From Thereva unica (taxonomy: Eukaryota; Arthropoda; Insecta; Diptera; Therevidae): a stretch of 64,000 nucleotides of DNA. Below the pieces are notes generated by a model. That model saw only the letters and a program-made list of their open reading frames with translations, did not search any database and was not told the origin of the DNA. The position numbers and the translations under genes are program-made. This document shows, piece by piece, positions 1-10,721 of this stretch (the first letter of the stretch is position 1; each line of letters starts with the position of its first letter). The stretch covers positions 175,536,516 to 175,600,515 of the forward strand of contig OX465281.1 in NCBI GenBank assembly GCA_949987705.1, read 5' to 3'.

Positions 1-153
1 GCTTTTGCAAAAATTCTAAACGCGCCGCGGCCGCATCACACTCAATCCGCAAACTGCGTAGTAAGAAAATTCCCTGATATCGATTCTGATTCCGCCCCGC
101 TTCGAAAACACAAAAATATCGCGCGACGGACGACTCAAGCACACCTTTTCTAA

Positions 154-732
154 TGGGGCCCATCCACAGGCCAACTAGTTGTCCTAACTGAGTTGTGTTG
201 TCACTGAATCGCATCGTGTGTGGGGCAGTTGGCAAACTGATTTGACAGTTGGGGTTTCAGTTGGGATAAATCAAAATCTTTTAATTTTATGGGGGCGGGG
301 CCTAGAGTTTGGGCAAATAGTTGCACTGTGTGTATTGCAGTTTGGCAAACTACTTGGATGAATTAAGCCTGAATTCGAAGAATATTTTTTTTTGCAAGAT
401 TATTTTGCATTGTTTTTAATTTAAATTATGAAAGTTCACATATTATTAAATTATTTTCATAATTTATACTTTTAGAATTTAATTTATATTTTGAAAAATA
501 TAAATATTCATATTAATAATTAAAAACAATTATAATTAATCTAAAAAATCATCTTTCTCCAATTTTTATTATTATAAAACTTAGTCGCGGGTTTTCTACA
601 ATTTCATTTAACTTTCAAATTGCCTATAAAATATCGAATTGACAGTTGAAATATCAACTCAGTTGAAGCGTTTGTGGCAAAACAACAACTTTTTACACAA
701 CTCAGTTTGGACAACTAGTTGGATGGGCCCCA
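154..732. mobile_element. Harbinger-type MITE, 579 bp
   Basis: The ends are inverted repeats: TGGGGCCCATCCA at 154-166 mirrors TGGATGGGCCCCA at 720-732, and similarity continues inward to about 193 and 701 with a 6-7 bp insertion in the left arm. Both sides are flanked by TAA (151-153 and 733-735), a 3-bp target duplication. That duplication is characteristic of PIF/Harbinger, whose target is TWA. There is no coding capacity, and the interior is AT-rich. The superfamily is inferred from the duplication length and sequence, because no transposase is present. Confidence 0.85.
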
Positions 733-1524
733 TAAGCTGTTTAAAAAATCTCACATAAAGTAAAAAATCCTGGACACTTTTTCTCACTCTTGGAACAAGA
801 ACTCGCAGCGATTGAACAAAAAAAGCTGCTATGATATTGGACGCAAAAAGCTGCTAGCATAGCTTCTTGTTAATGTATGTGCTCGAAACAGTCATTTTGG
901 CAAAACGACAAATATTCATGTCAAAAGAAATGTCTCGAAAATTTTCTAACCTTAAGAAAGCTTTCGATAATATTTTCACCTAAAAATATGCAGAATTAAA
1001 TATAAATTTAATTTGCTTCTAAAATTTATCCTAAAAGTATGCCAAACAGTAATGAGTCATTGTAACGATTTTCGTCTCCGCACATTCTTTCAAATAGACC
1101 CCAGGGATAAGACATTTTCATGTCAAAAAATAAAGAACATTTCAAGAAAGAAATAGGAAGAAAGAAGATTTTTAAAGAAAAGAAGAAAGAAAATTTTATT
1201 TTTTAAAAGAAAATAAATAAGGGAAGTTAATTCTTTTCAAATTTTTAAACACAAAAGAAACACACAAAATTTTTCCACATTTTAAATACAAATTTTCTTT
1301 GAGTAGTGATTATCTTATTTTCATCTCTTTTCTTAAAGTGATTTCTCTTTTTAAAAGTCGAGATTTTTATTAAACGTCCGGTTTTAAAAGTTTGTGTCCT
1401 CCTTCAACGTTATCGTTCGCGAATTTAATTTATAAGAAGTACCGCGAATTTTAAGTTAATCGAAATATTTCTTTTCTTTAAAGTGAATTTGGTGTTACGT
1501 TAGTGCTTATTTAGTGTAATAATA
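733..1524. other. Noncoding stretch upstream of gypsy gag
   Basis: AT-rich sequence without a credible gene. A gypsy 5' LTR and primer-binding site should lie here, but I found no copy of the sequence that follows the element's 3' purine tract (from 9862). The 5' LTR is therefore either too diverged to recognise by eye or has been lost. Confidence 0.5.
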
Positions 1525-2373
1525 ATGAGTGTACAAAACTATGAAGATGCTTCTGTCGGTAATGAAATTAACGCTAGTTCAGTAAAACTACCAACCTTTT
1601 GGTCACCTTGTCCAGAAGCATGGTTCGTTTTAGTGGAAAGCCAATTTCACTCTAAGGGAATTAAATTGGATGATACAAAATACGAACATGTCATCCAAGC
1701 ACTACCCTTAGAAATTATTATGAATGTTTTAGATTGCATTCAGAACCCACCTCAGGAAGGCAAGTACGAAGCCCTAAAGTCAACCTTGGTACACCGATTG
1801 ACAGAATCTGAAGAGAAGAAGTTGGAGCAGCTCTTATGCAACTCAGAGATGGGAGACAGAAAACCATCGGACTTCTACCGATCCATGGAAATTTTAGCAG
1901 GAACCTCAATGCATTTAGGAAAAGACTTGATTAAGAAGTTATGGATGCGGAAACTACCTTCAAATATAAATATCGCACTGATGGCATCTGGGAAACAGAA
2001 CATTCAAGATTTGATTTTGTTAGCAGATAAAATTTTTGAAGTATCTAAATTTCAATTCGTTTCTGCAATTAGTAACAATTCAGCAAATCCATTCCTTAAT
2101 AAAAAAGATTTTAACATAAATAATATACATAGATGTTAAAAAGAGAATAAATTTATTAGAAGACAAAATTGAAGATTTAGCAAATTTAATTAAGAGGCTA
2201 AGATTAATTAAGAGATTAAGATTAATAAAAATGATAATTTCCAACATAGATATAGATCAAGAAGCAGAAGTCGTTCAAATAATAAACATAAGGAAAATAA
2301 TAAACCTTTGTGCTGGTTTCACTTTAAATTTGGAGATAATGCAAAAAGATGTGTTAAACCATGTAATTATAAT
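1525..2373 (+). pseudogene. gag: gypsy gag (capsid plus zinc-knuckle remnant)
   Basis: The ORF from ATG 1525 runs 204 aa and shows the insect gypsy capsid pattern: an N-terminal LPTFW motif, then alpha-helical sequence with ESEEKKLEQLL and RKPSDFYRSM. It stops at 2139. Further on in the same frame (about 2311-2362) is a C-x2-H...C...C cluster of the arthropod gypsy knuckle type (CWFHFKFGDNAKRCVKPC), separated from the ORF by several stops. Gag normally assembles the cytoplasmic particle that packages the RNA. The break between capsid and knuckle, and the shift into pol, look like decay. Confidence 0.8.
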
Positions 2374-2417
2374 AATTCAAAAAACTAAGTATCCCTTCAG
2401 CGTGTTGTAGAAATGTT

Positions 2418-4124
2418 GTTCCAGGAAAGTCCTGTAGACTCTTTGTTTTTGATAAAGAAAATAAATTCAAGTTTCTAATTGATACAGGAGCTGAATTATC
2501 TGTTGTTCCTAATATTTATTTTGGCAAATACAAAAAAGATCCTAATTTTATTCTTTCAGCAGCTAATGGATCGACGATTAACACATATGGAACTAAACTT
2601 TTGAAAATAGATTTCGGATTAAGGAGAGATTTAACATTTCCATTTATAGTGGCAAGTATCAATAAACCTATCATTGGCGCAGATTTCCTTACGCAATTCA
2701 ATTTATTGGTAGACCTTAAAAAGTAACGTTTAATTGACGGAGATACAGAGTTAAGTGTTAATGGAATTATGATTAAGCCAGACAGTCCATCACCCAGGCA
2801 TTGTTCCTTTGATAGTGGATATGGAAAAATTTTATCAAAATTTCCCTCACTAACCCAGCCTCCACGTTATGACTTACCAGTACTACACAACATAGTACAT
2901 TCTGTCCAAACAAAAGGTCAGTTACCTTTTTCAAGACCTAGAAGACTTGATAGCAATAAATTTATAATAGCCAAATTGGAATTCGAACATATGATCAAGT
3001 TTGGTTTATGTAGAGCATCCTCTTCCTCAGTTTCGTCTGCATTACATATGGTGCCTAAAAAGAATAGTTCAGACTGGCGACCTTGCGGCGATTATAGGAG
3101 ACTTAATGCAATAACAATCCCAGATAGATATCCAATTCCACACATTCAAAATTTCACGTTGAATTAAAAAGGGTGCACTGTATTTTCTAAAATTGATTTG
3201 GTTAGAGCATATCACCATATACCTATGGCAGAGGAAGATATTTTCAAAACAGCTATTACTACACTTTTCGGTTTATTCGAATTTACTCGAATGCCCTTCG
3301 GTCTTAGAAACGCTGCCCAAACCTTTCAACGTTTTATGGATCCAGTACTAAACGGACTAGAATTTGTTTTTGTGTATATTGATGACATTCTTGTGGCGAG
3401 TAAAGACGAAGAAGAACACAAAGCTCATCTTGAAAAAGTTTTTGGAAGACTTGAAAAATTTGGAATCAACAATAATCCAGGGAAATGTCTTTTTGGTGTT
3501 CATACATTGGAATTTTTAAGCCACAAAATTGCAAAGGAGGGAATACTTCCATCAGAAGACAGAGTTAAATTAATTAGAAATTTTCCGTCGCCCAAATCGA
3601 TAAAAGAAGTACCACAATTTATAGGAATGGTAAACTACTTCCATAGATTCATTCCTTGACTAGCAGAAATATTAAGTCCAATTCATAGACATTTAGCCAA
3701 AGAGCTTAAAAAAGCTAAGAACGTGAAGAATTTAGAGTGGACAAAGGAATGCGAGGACGCTTTTGTCAAAGCTAAGAACGCATTTATTTCAGCAACTTTA
3801 TTAGTTCATCCCTCTGAAAACGCAACTTTTAGTTTGACAGTTGATGCATCGAACGTGGCTGTAGGAGCAATGCTGGAGCAAATAGGCAAAAATGGGCCTG
3901 AGCCATTAGCATTTTATTCGAAGAAATTAAGCGCCGCGGAATCCAAATATTCAACCTTCGATAGAGAACTTTTAGCCATATATTTGGCAATTAAACATTT
4001 CAGGCATTTTTTGGAAGGTCGTGAGTTTACCATTTTCACAGACCATAAGCCGCTAACTTCGGCAATATGGACCAAAGCTGAAAGAAGTCCAAGACAAGCG
4101 AGGCATTTGGATTATATTACACAA
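2418..4124 (+). pseudogene. pol: gypsy pol: protease, reverse transcriptase, RNase H
   Basis: All three domains share one frame. The aspartic protease has LIDTGAELSVVP (about 2472-2510) and the flap-side IIGADFL. Reverse transcriptase follows from about 2769 with the YIDDIL catalytic box near 3375-3395 and the MPFGL motif upstream of it. RNase H (about 3723-4124) has TVDASN and TDHKPL. Stops at 2724 (TAA), 3165 (TAA) and 3657 (TGA) interrupt the frame. The coding sequence ends at 4124, where the Helitron begins, and resumes at 8517 in phase. Confidence 0.92.
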
Positions 4125-4889
4125 CTAGCAAAAACCCGCGTGCCTTGCAACGCCTACTCGAATTTTCACAGATATCTCTTATTTACACTTATTAATTTCC
4201 ACTTTAATTTAAAAAATCACAGATTGGGGAAAAAAAATAAAATTCAAAATTATCTCAATAAATTCACGCTAAATCACCAAATCAATTAAAACAATTTTTT
4301 TTCTATAACCAAGGTTAAACTGCTTCGTCACAAAATCATTTCGTTACGAAACAAAACTCGATCATTCAAAGCCTTCTTCAAGACTAAAGTGTTGAATGAA
4401 ATACTCTAGCTTCCTTTAAAGTGTACCGTTACAATAATTGGCAGAACCTTGTTTTAAATATCCTATTCATAGACTTCTTTTTAACCCATCATAAAAAACA
4501 GGTACTCGTTTTTTTATTGCCATTCCTGGAAGGCCGAATTTTCGACCCAAAACAATACCTGAACATTCACCTGTTTACCTAATTTCTCTTGTAGGATAAT
4601 ATGGCATGCGACTTTTGTATTTACATTGGGTCGTATTCATAAAAAAAAGGATATGCTTTTACTTGCAAATTATTAAGGAAATCCTTCTGCTTGTATTCAT
4701 AATAATTTGAAGCAAAACCTTATTCTTGTAGAGTAAAAGCATATCCTTATACTCACATAAAAGTAAAAGAGTATTCATAAACTTGACCCTGTACTTTCAG
4801 TGAAAAGCATATCCTTCAAAAAAGCTGAGTTTGGTCAGTAGTAGACTTAGTTCAGTGGTGAACGGTTGTGTTATCTGATTTTCAGTGCC

Positions 4890-5897
4890 ATGGCAGATGT
4901 GGTTCACGTGAGGAATGTTAAACATTACAAGCCCCGCTTACCTACACTAGTTCCTGATTTTAAGGCATTATACCGGTTTGAAGAAGAAAATTTACAGTGG
5001 CTTGCAGAAAGATTTTTAGTGACAAATGAAGAAACCCGGGGAGGTGCGTTGTCATCTGTCCATAAAATGAAGGTGTGTCTGCGTTATCTGAGTGATCCTG
5101 GCTATCAAAAAGGTATCGGTCAAGAGCTTGGTGTTAGTCAAGCTACGGTATCTCGGACTGTAAATGCAGTAGTTGACAGCATAATTACGCATGCTAGTGA
5201 ATGGATAAAGTTTCCAACTACCAACAGAGAAATAATGGAGGCAAAACTGCTGTGGCAAAGGAAGTATAAATTTCCGACAGCTATTGGCGTAGTCGATTGC
5301 ACCCACATAGGGGTACAGAAACCCAATGTCCATGGTGATGAGTACATTAACCGGAAAGGTAAGCCTAGTCTCAACGTTCAAGCTACTTGTAATGCCAAGG
5401 AAATGTTCACTAGTCTTGACGTTAGTTGGCCTGGATCCGTGCACGACTCGAGGATATGGAGAAATTCACAAGTATGCATACAGTTAAGGAAAAAGGCGAA
5501 TGTTGTATTACTTGGTGATGATGGCTATGGAATAGAGCCATGTCTCATGACCCCTTTCAGAAATCCTGCTCCTGGTGTTGAGCAAAATTATAACAAGCTC
5601 TTGAAAAAAGAAAGAGTTGTAATTGAACGATGTTTTGGCCAACTGAAACGCCGGTTTCCCATCTTACAATATGTTTGTCGCGTTAAATTGGAAAATGCTC
5701 CAAAAATAATAGTTGCTTGTGCCGTACTCCATAACGTTGCAAAAACTTTAGGCGATCCGGACTTCGAACCAGCTGAAGAACCAGAAGAAGATGAAGAAAA
5801 TTATGACAATAATAATGATGAAATACCTCTTCGTCATCAAGGACAAGAAATCAGAAAAAACTTGAGTATAGTAATAAACAATTTTAATAACAATTAA
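4890..5897 (+). CDS. Harbinger transposase (HARBI1-like, DDE_Tnp_4)
   Basis: A 335-aa protein from the ATG at 4890 (context CCATGG). The frame is open further upstream, but without ATG. It should be the endonuclease/strand-transfer enzyme for the enclosing element, acting in the nucleus with the accessory DNA-binding partner. The N-terminal half has a helix-turn-helix-like region (GVSQATVSRTV). The catalytic triad is visible: D in GVVDCTHIGVQKP, D in LGDDGYG, and E in VVIERCFGQLKRRF, with the family motif PGSVHDSRIW between the first two. Length is close to the usual 330-380 aa and there is no internal stop, so the ORF looks intact. The acidic C-terminal tail (EEPEEDEEN) is low complexity. 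Confidence 0.9.
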   Translation: MADVVHVRNVKHYKPRLPTLVPDFKALYRFEEENLQWLAERFLVTNEETRGGALSSVHKMKVCLRYLSDPGYQKGIGQELGVSQATVSRTVNAVVDSIITHASEWIKFPTTNREIMEAKLLWQRKYKFPTAIGVVDCTHIGVQKPNVHGDEYINRKGKPSLNVQATCNAKEMFTSLDVSWPGSVHDSRIWRNSQVCIQLRKKANVVLLGDDGYGIEPCLMTPFRNPAPGVEQNYNKLLKKERVVIERCFGQLKRRFPILQYVCRVKLENAPKIIVACAVLHNVAKTLGDPDFEPAEEPEEDEENYDNNNDEIPLRHQGQEIRKNLSIVINNFNNN

Positions 5898-6015
5898 GTT
5901 TACATGTCTAATTATTGTTAATAAATAAAATAAAATTCCGTTTTGTCTAAAAAAAATATTTTCAATCCAAATACCTAACACATTTTGGTAAAATCAAATA
6001 ACACGTTTTGTTCGC

Positions 6016-6727
6016 TTATAAAGTAAAGTACGTTTTACTTCCATCACAAACAGTTTTTGTTGTAGATTCTTCACGCTGCATCATTTGCAATTTTTTTTCA
6101 TAATATTCCCTTTGTACTATACTCGTACGATACTGCTGCAAAAGAACTAAGCGTTGGAGTTCTGTTGTAGTCAGTCCTTTCGTTTCTTCTGTTTCATAGT
6201 TTTCTGTCGCTAATTTCTTTTTTTGTGGCAACTTAAATGGTTGAATATCACCACCACATGATTGCTCAGAGGAGCAAGAGGGAGATGCTTTACTCCCTAT
6301 AGCGTATATTTGGTCCAATCCCTCTTTGCTCAGCAGAGTCATCTTCGGAAGCACCAATCTGCAAGGCTCCTTCGATTCTTCCAATTGTAGGATTACTATC
6401 ACCTTCCATAGCCTTTAATAAACGCTTTTCCCAATCCAATAATTTGATTGATTTATTTCCAGTCTTTTTTAAGTCCGTTTTCTTCCTCAATCTGGTTTTC
6501 ATATTATTAATTTTTTTTAATAAGCCTTTAGCATCAAGTGGTTTTCCAAATGTTGCCTCATAATTATTCGTAAGGAACCCAATTGCTTCGTCCTTCCTTC
6601 GTTTTATTTTTGGTACTTGCGATTTTTCCAAAATAACAGGAGCAGCGGCAACTCCTTCTGCTATAAACTGAAGCTCATTCCTAGCGTTTACACCTTCAGT
6701 ATCACTTTCACTGCTTGAGGAATACAT
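6016..6727 (-). pseudogene. Harbinger accessory Myb/SANT-like protein, probable frameshift
   Basis: Read from 6727 leftward. The first ORF (145 aa) has an acidic, serine-rich N-terminus (SSSSESDTEG) and a lysine/arginine-rich central block (KIKRRKDEAIGFL; KINNMKTRLRKKTDLKK). It ends at 6290. A second frame overlaps it and continues to 6016 with a glutamine-rich, probably coiled-coil tail (QRLVLLQQYRTSIVQREYYEKK). The most economical reading is one gene of about 230 aa with a single frameshift between 6310 and 6400. Harbinger partners of this type bind DNA and help import the transposase. The function is inferred from position and composition, not from a confirmed SANT fold. Confidence 0.6.
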
Positions 6728-7769
6728 CTAAGGTACGAAAAGGTACAACTAACCACGAAATGACAAAATGAAAGGACGAATTCAATTAAAATTATTTGAC
6801 TTTTAACAACAAACAAATGAATATCCCTAAAAAAACATGAACCCGGTTACTAACTAAAAAAAACCTTTTACTTGTGCTTGGAGGATATCCGCACAAGTAT
6901 AAGGTAATCATTATGAATACGGAAAGAAGGAAATGCTTATACTTCTACCTTTTACTTTAAATCATAACCTTATACTTCTACCTTATGCTTGGGAGCATAT
7001 CCTTCGACCCATTGTTTGCGGTTTCCTTTTTTAATATTGTAAATTGTCTACTGAAATTGAGGTTTTGGAAGTTCCCTTTGCTATGCATACTTCTTTATTT
7101 CTATAAAATGGAATCCCAATTACGGCTCGCTAGTATATGTATATCAACAAAATAATTTTTTTTTTCGAGTGAAAAAGAAGCCAGAATCAGAAAGAATGCG
7201 TACCTATTATTACAATCAATAAAAATCCTTCATAGCGAGGAAAGTCAAAAAGTGGAAGTCATTTTTAAAAGAGTCGAAGTTTCAGAAGGAGTAGTATTTT
7301 CAAGGCCGATAATAAATATCGATGGCTGCCTTTCGAAACCTTATTCTACTGTCGGATCAGACTGAAAAACCGAAGGCGATAATCGGGAAAAATATATCCC
7401 TGATAGAGTACAAACTTTTTATCATTGCAATTGTAGACCTGAAAGAGCCTATTTAAATATCGATTGTTCCGTGAATGTTTCCTATAAAACGATCAGGATA
7501 TTTTTTGGAATATCTAGATATTTAGATACAGGTCTGTCAAGTATACAATTCGAATGATCACTTGCTTTCCTTCTCCTATAGGTTAGACTAAAAAGTAACC
7601 CGGTAGTCGGACACAATAGTCGGTACCGATAATCGTATCTGATAGTCGTATTCGCCTAAAATATGGCCGCAAAAGTATTAAATCTTTTTGTGAAATTCTC
7701 ATTGCAATACATACAGCCAACAATTTTAAAAATGGGTTTTGAAATCACAGACAGACACTCCAATTATAA

Positions 7770-8516
7770 TTATATAGATAGATAGATAGAAGATCGATAA
7801 CCATATGAAACAGAACTATATTTTTAAATCACAGACAGACACGCCATTTACATTTATATAGATAGATAGATTTGAATGACGCCGCTCAGGTAATAGTATT
7901 CTACTTGTCATATCCTTTTGTTTGGTACCCATATCGAGTGGGTTGTAAAGAAAAGGTGAGTCCGGCATAGTTGGTCGCCATTTTGAATTTATAATGACAA
8001 AAAATAGGTAATTGTACTCTAATTATCATCCCCTTTCATTTGATACCCATGTCGGGGATCGGCGAGCCCAATTGCGAAATTCACCCGCCATCTTGGAACC
8101 GCCATCTTGATTTTTTAACAAAGTGGTCAGATTACATTGTCACCCGAACTAAATATATGTGCAAAATTTGAAGTTGAACGGTTATATGGAAGTGGGTCAA
8201 AATCAAGTTTTAAGTTTTGTCTACATACATACGTATATACATACAGATAGAGCTAATATACGGTGTATATAAATAGCCTAAAACATGCTCGCAAAAATAC
8301 TGAATCTTCCAGTGAAAGTCCCATCCCGATCGGCCCAGCCGTTTCCGAGATTACCGCGGCCAAACAGACAGACATAAAGACATACAGACATACAGACAGA
8401 CAAAAATTTTAAAAATAGTGGATTTTGTTTTAATTACATGTAAATAACCAAAAAAACTTAAAAAAACATAATTATTTTGAAATTACAGACAGACACTCCA
8501 ATTATATTTATATAGA
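7770..8516 (-). repeat. Stacked Helitron 5'-type termini
   Basis: Three minus-strand occurrences of the terminus TCTATCTATATAA...TTGGAGTGTCTGTCTGT start at 8516, 7870 and 7790. The block between 8516 and 7870 reads, on the minus strand, as a characteristic noncoding module with phrases such as CAAGATGGCGGTTCCAAG and GACATGGGTATCAAATGAAA. The same module-terminus-spacer-terminus order recurs on the plus strand at 22186-22800, so it belongs to the family and is not unique to this copy. Confidence 0.75.
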
Positions 8517-9793
8517 TTTACATCTGATATTAGATATATCAAAGGAAAAGCTAACGTAGTAGCGGATACATTATCGCTAGTACAAACAGATAATAAGGAT
8601 TGTGACGCGATTAAAGAAAACAAAATAGATTTAGAAATTATTGCGGAAGAACAGAAAAATGATTCAGAATTGAAACATTTAATGGAAGATTCTGGTAGAA
8701 ATTCAAGACTAATTTTAACAGAAAAATATGTACCTTTAACAAATAATAAAATTTGGTTGGAATGTTCAACAGGTAGAGACAGACCATTTATTCCCAAAGT
8801 TCTTCGACGAGACGTTTTTAATATTTTACATAACTTAGCACATCCAGGTATTCGAAGTACAATAAAATTAATAACAGGAAGATACTTTTGGCCTAGGATG
8901 AACAGCGAAATTAATTTATGGGCGAAAACATGTGTAGAATGTCAGAAAGCGAAAATTTATAGACATACTAAATCCCCAGTTAAAAAATTTAAGACGCCAA
9001 CAGGAAGATTTGAGCATATTCATGTAGATATAGTCGGACCACTCCAGCCAGCAGAAGGATTCACATACTTATTAACGATTGTGGACCGTTTCACCAGGTG
9101 GCCTGAAGTCTATCCTCTTAAAAGTATCACTGCACAGGTGGTAGTAAAAACATTATATGACTCAGTATTTTCCAAGATTCGGAATTCCATTAACTATTAC
9201 CACGGACCAAGGAGGTCAGTTTGAAGGAAAAATGTTTGAAGAATTTTCGAAGCTCTTGGGTACACATAGAATCCGGACCACAGCATATCATCCGCAAGCA
9301 AACGGAATGGTAGAGAGACTTCATAGACAACTTAAAGCATCATTGAGAACCAAGATGGGTAACCCGAATTGGTTACTGCATGTACCAGCTATTTTGCTGG
9401 GTCTGCGGACTACCATAAAAGAAGACCTGAAGTGTAGTCCAGCAGAATTAGTGTATGGTCAAGCGCTACGAATCCCAGGAGAATTCTTTATAAAGGACGC
9501 AGAGATTATATCAGACCGGACAGACTTTGTGGCAATGTTAAGAAACCACATGAGGAGTATTGTTCCAAATTGTTTTCCTGAGGACAGATAGGATGAGAGG
9601 ATCGTTACAAAATCCATATGAAGGACCATATAAAGTGATCAAAAGGGGAGATAAAATTTTTTCGATAGACATTAACGGTAAAGTAATAAAAGTATCGATT
9701 GATAGACTAAAACCGGCGCATATAGAAAGAAACGAAGACACTAATAGGCCGGTAACACGAAGTTCAAAGAAAAGAGTTTCGTTTCAATTGTAA
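8517..9793 (+). pseudogene. pol: gypsy RNase H tail and integrase
   Basis: The first codons complete the RNase H/linker (YIKGKANVVADTL). The integrase N-terminal zinc site follows (HNLAHPG...CVECQKAK). The catalytic core has D in HVDIVGP, D in TTDQGGQF and E in YHPQANGMVERLHR. There is a frameshift near 9157-9180, between the first and second catalytic residues, and another near 9560-9590. The C-terminal region (GPYKVIKRGDKIFSI...DRLKPAH) resembles the usual DNA-binding tail. Integrase would insert the cDNA, but the frameshifts rule that out for this copy. Confidence 0.9.
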
Positions 9794-9848
9794 AGTAAAT
9801 TTTCAGTCATGATTTTCGTTAATTGATATGTTCATGGACGCTTACGCT

Positions 9849-9878
9849 GGAGGGGGAGTTATGTAGCAGTCGCTACGC
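9849..9878 (+). other. Candidate polypurine tract and start of gypsy 3' LTR
   Basis: A purine run (GGAGGGGGAG, 9849-9858) lies about 55 bp after the end of integrase. It is followed by TGTAGCAGTCGCTACGC from 9862, a TG start with a small palindrome, as expected for a polypurine tract abutting a 3' LTR. No matching 5' LTR or CA terminus was identified, so the LTR length is unknown. Confidence 0.45.
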
Positions 9879-10398
9879 ATTACTTTGTTTTTCTCTTATT
9901 ACGAGTTTTTGTTATTAATTTTCTAATTCAAATACATGTACTTACAATTTTGGAGTACAGTGTGCGTTACGTCATCGGTTTAGATTTTCACTACTACTTT
10001 GAAAATACACTTTAGGGGGGAAATCACAATCACGTACGCTTACACTGTACAAGTATTGAATGTATAAAAACATAGATACACGAATTCATTGACATGTAAA
10101 ATAAAAAATAGAAATGTATGAGTATTGAAATTGTAATTGAACTAATCTAACATAACTTATCGCAGTATTAGTTAGAAGTTTTTATTTTAATTTAAAAAAC
10201 TTGCGGTTGTATATTTTAACCGTTTTTAAGAGAAAGTTTTGTAATTTAAAATTAAACTAATTAAAAATATAATACTCAAAAATAAATCAAATAAAAATTA
10301 TTTAAAATAAATAATTAATGAAATAGTTTATTTAAATATCGGTATAAACTATTATGATGTGGAGAGCAGTTTAATTTCTATTTATTTCAGCAAGAGTT
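9879..10398. other. AT-rich noncoding, possible gypsy LTR body
   Basis: No ORF or repeat structure is recognised. Part may belong to the gypsy 3' LTR and the remainder to the flank of the following LINE. The boundary cannot be set without the second LTR. Confidence 0.4.
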
Positions 10399-10545
10399 AA
10401 CCCTTCTAGCACAGAAGGCGCACTTTTCAGCTAAGCATGAAAATCTATATATGCATACACATACATACATATATATATACACATATATATATATATATAT
10501 ACATATATAGAGTTTCCCTTCTAACACAGAAGGCACACTTCCCAG
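10399..10545. repeat. Direct repeat pair flanking a TA/CA microsatellite
   Basis: CCCTTCTAGCACAGAAGG (10402 on) recurs as CCCTTCTAACACAGAAGG (about 10516 on); the two copies of about 33 bp differ at a few positions. Between them is an imperfect (TA)n/(CATA)n tract at 10449-10509. The repeats are internally palindromic (CCTTCT...AGAAGG). The location is consistent with the 3' untranslated region of the minus-strand LINE. Confidence 0.7.
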
Positions 10546-10721
10546 CAGGGCTGAGAAATATTTACCACTGCCGTGGCTCAGCTGAGACATGCAAACATAA
10601 AATATTAGTAACATGTAAATAGAACACAAATCCTATCTCTAAAAAGAGATTGAACATAAATTAAAATAAAAAGTAAGGGCATCCAACATGTAACCCACCA
10701 AACAACATAAAATGTAAGCAA

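Larger units (their letters stand above)
4628..7010 (+). mobile_element. PIF/Harbinger transposon with two genes, 2.38 kb
   Basis: Ends read GGGTCG at 4628 and CGACCC at 7010, flanked by ATT on both sides (4625-4627 and 7011-7013), a 3-bp target duplication. The subterminal motif AAGGATATGCT occurs near both ends, in inverted orientation. Internally there is a HARBI1-like transposase on the plus strand and a convergently transcribed basic/Myb-like accessory ORF on the minus strand. That two-gene layout is typical of the superfamily. It sits within the Helitron at 4125-8516 and so inserted later. Confidence 0.88.
4125..8516 (-). mobile_element. Non-autonomous Helitron, 4.39 kb, inserted A|T in gypsy pol
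   Basis: Read on the minus strand the element begins TCTATATAAATATAATTGG (8516 leftward) and ends TTTTTGCTAG (4125). The host bases are A at 4124 and T at 8517, the canonical Helitron target AT with no duplication. About 9-10 nt before CTAG is a GC-rich hairpin, with arms GCG/CGC and TGC/GCA around a small loop (4138-4153). Removing 4125-8516 restores the gypsy frame exactly. No Rep/helicase is encoded. A Harbinger transposon occupies 4628-7010, so the original Helitron was about 2.0 kb. Several additional Helitron 5'-type termini lie inside it. Confidence 0.9.
1525..9861 (+). mobile_element. Ty3/gypsy LTR retrotransposon, degenerate and interrupted
   Basis: Gag, protease, reverse transcriptase, RNase H and integrase occur in the Ty3/gypsy order, with integrase after RNase H. 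The pol frame carries three in-frame stops (2724, 3165, 3657) and frameshifts in integrase, so the copy is dead. A Helitron occupies 4125-8516. Sequence on either side of it resumes in the same reading frame at the RNase H-integrase linker, so this is one element with an insertion. LTRs are not demonstrated; a purine-rich tract followed by TGTAGC at 9849-9867 is the best candidate for the start of the 3' LTR. Confidence 0.9.

Noticed and set aside
733..1524. gypsy 5' LTR
   Set aside because: Expected here, but no match to the sequence following the 3' purine tract and no primer-binding site could be identified.
5052..5444. Minus-strand ORFs opposite the Harbinger transposase
   Set aside because: Shadow frames of a well-supported plus-strand gene with catalytic motifs.
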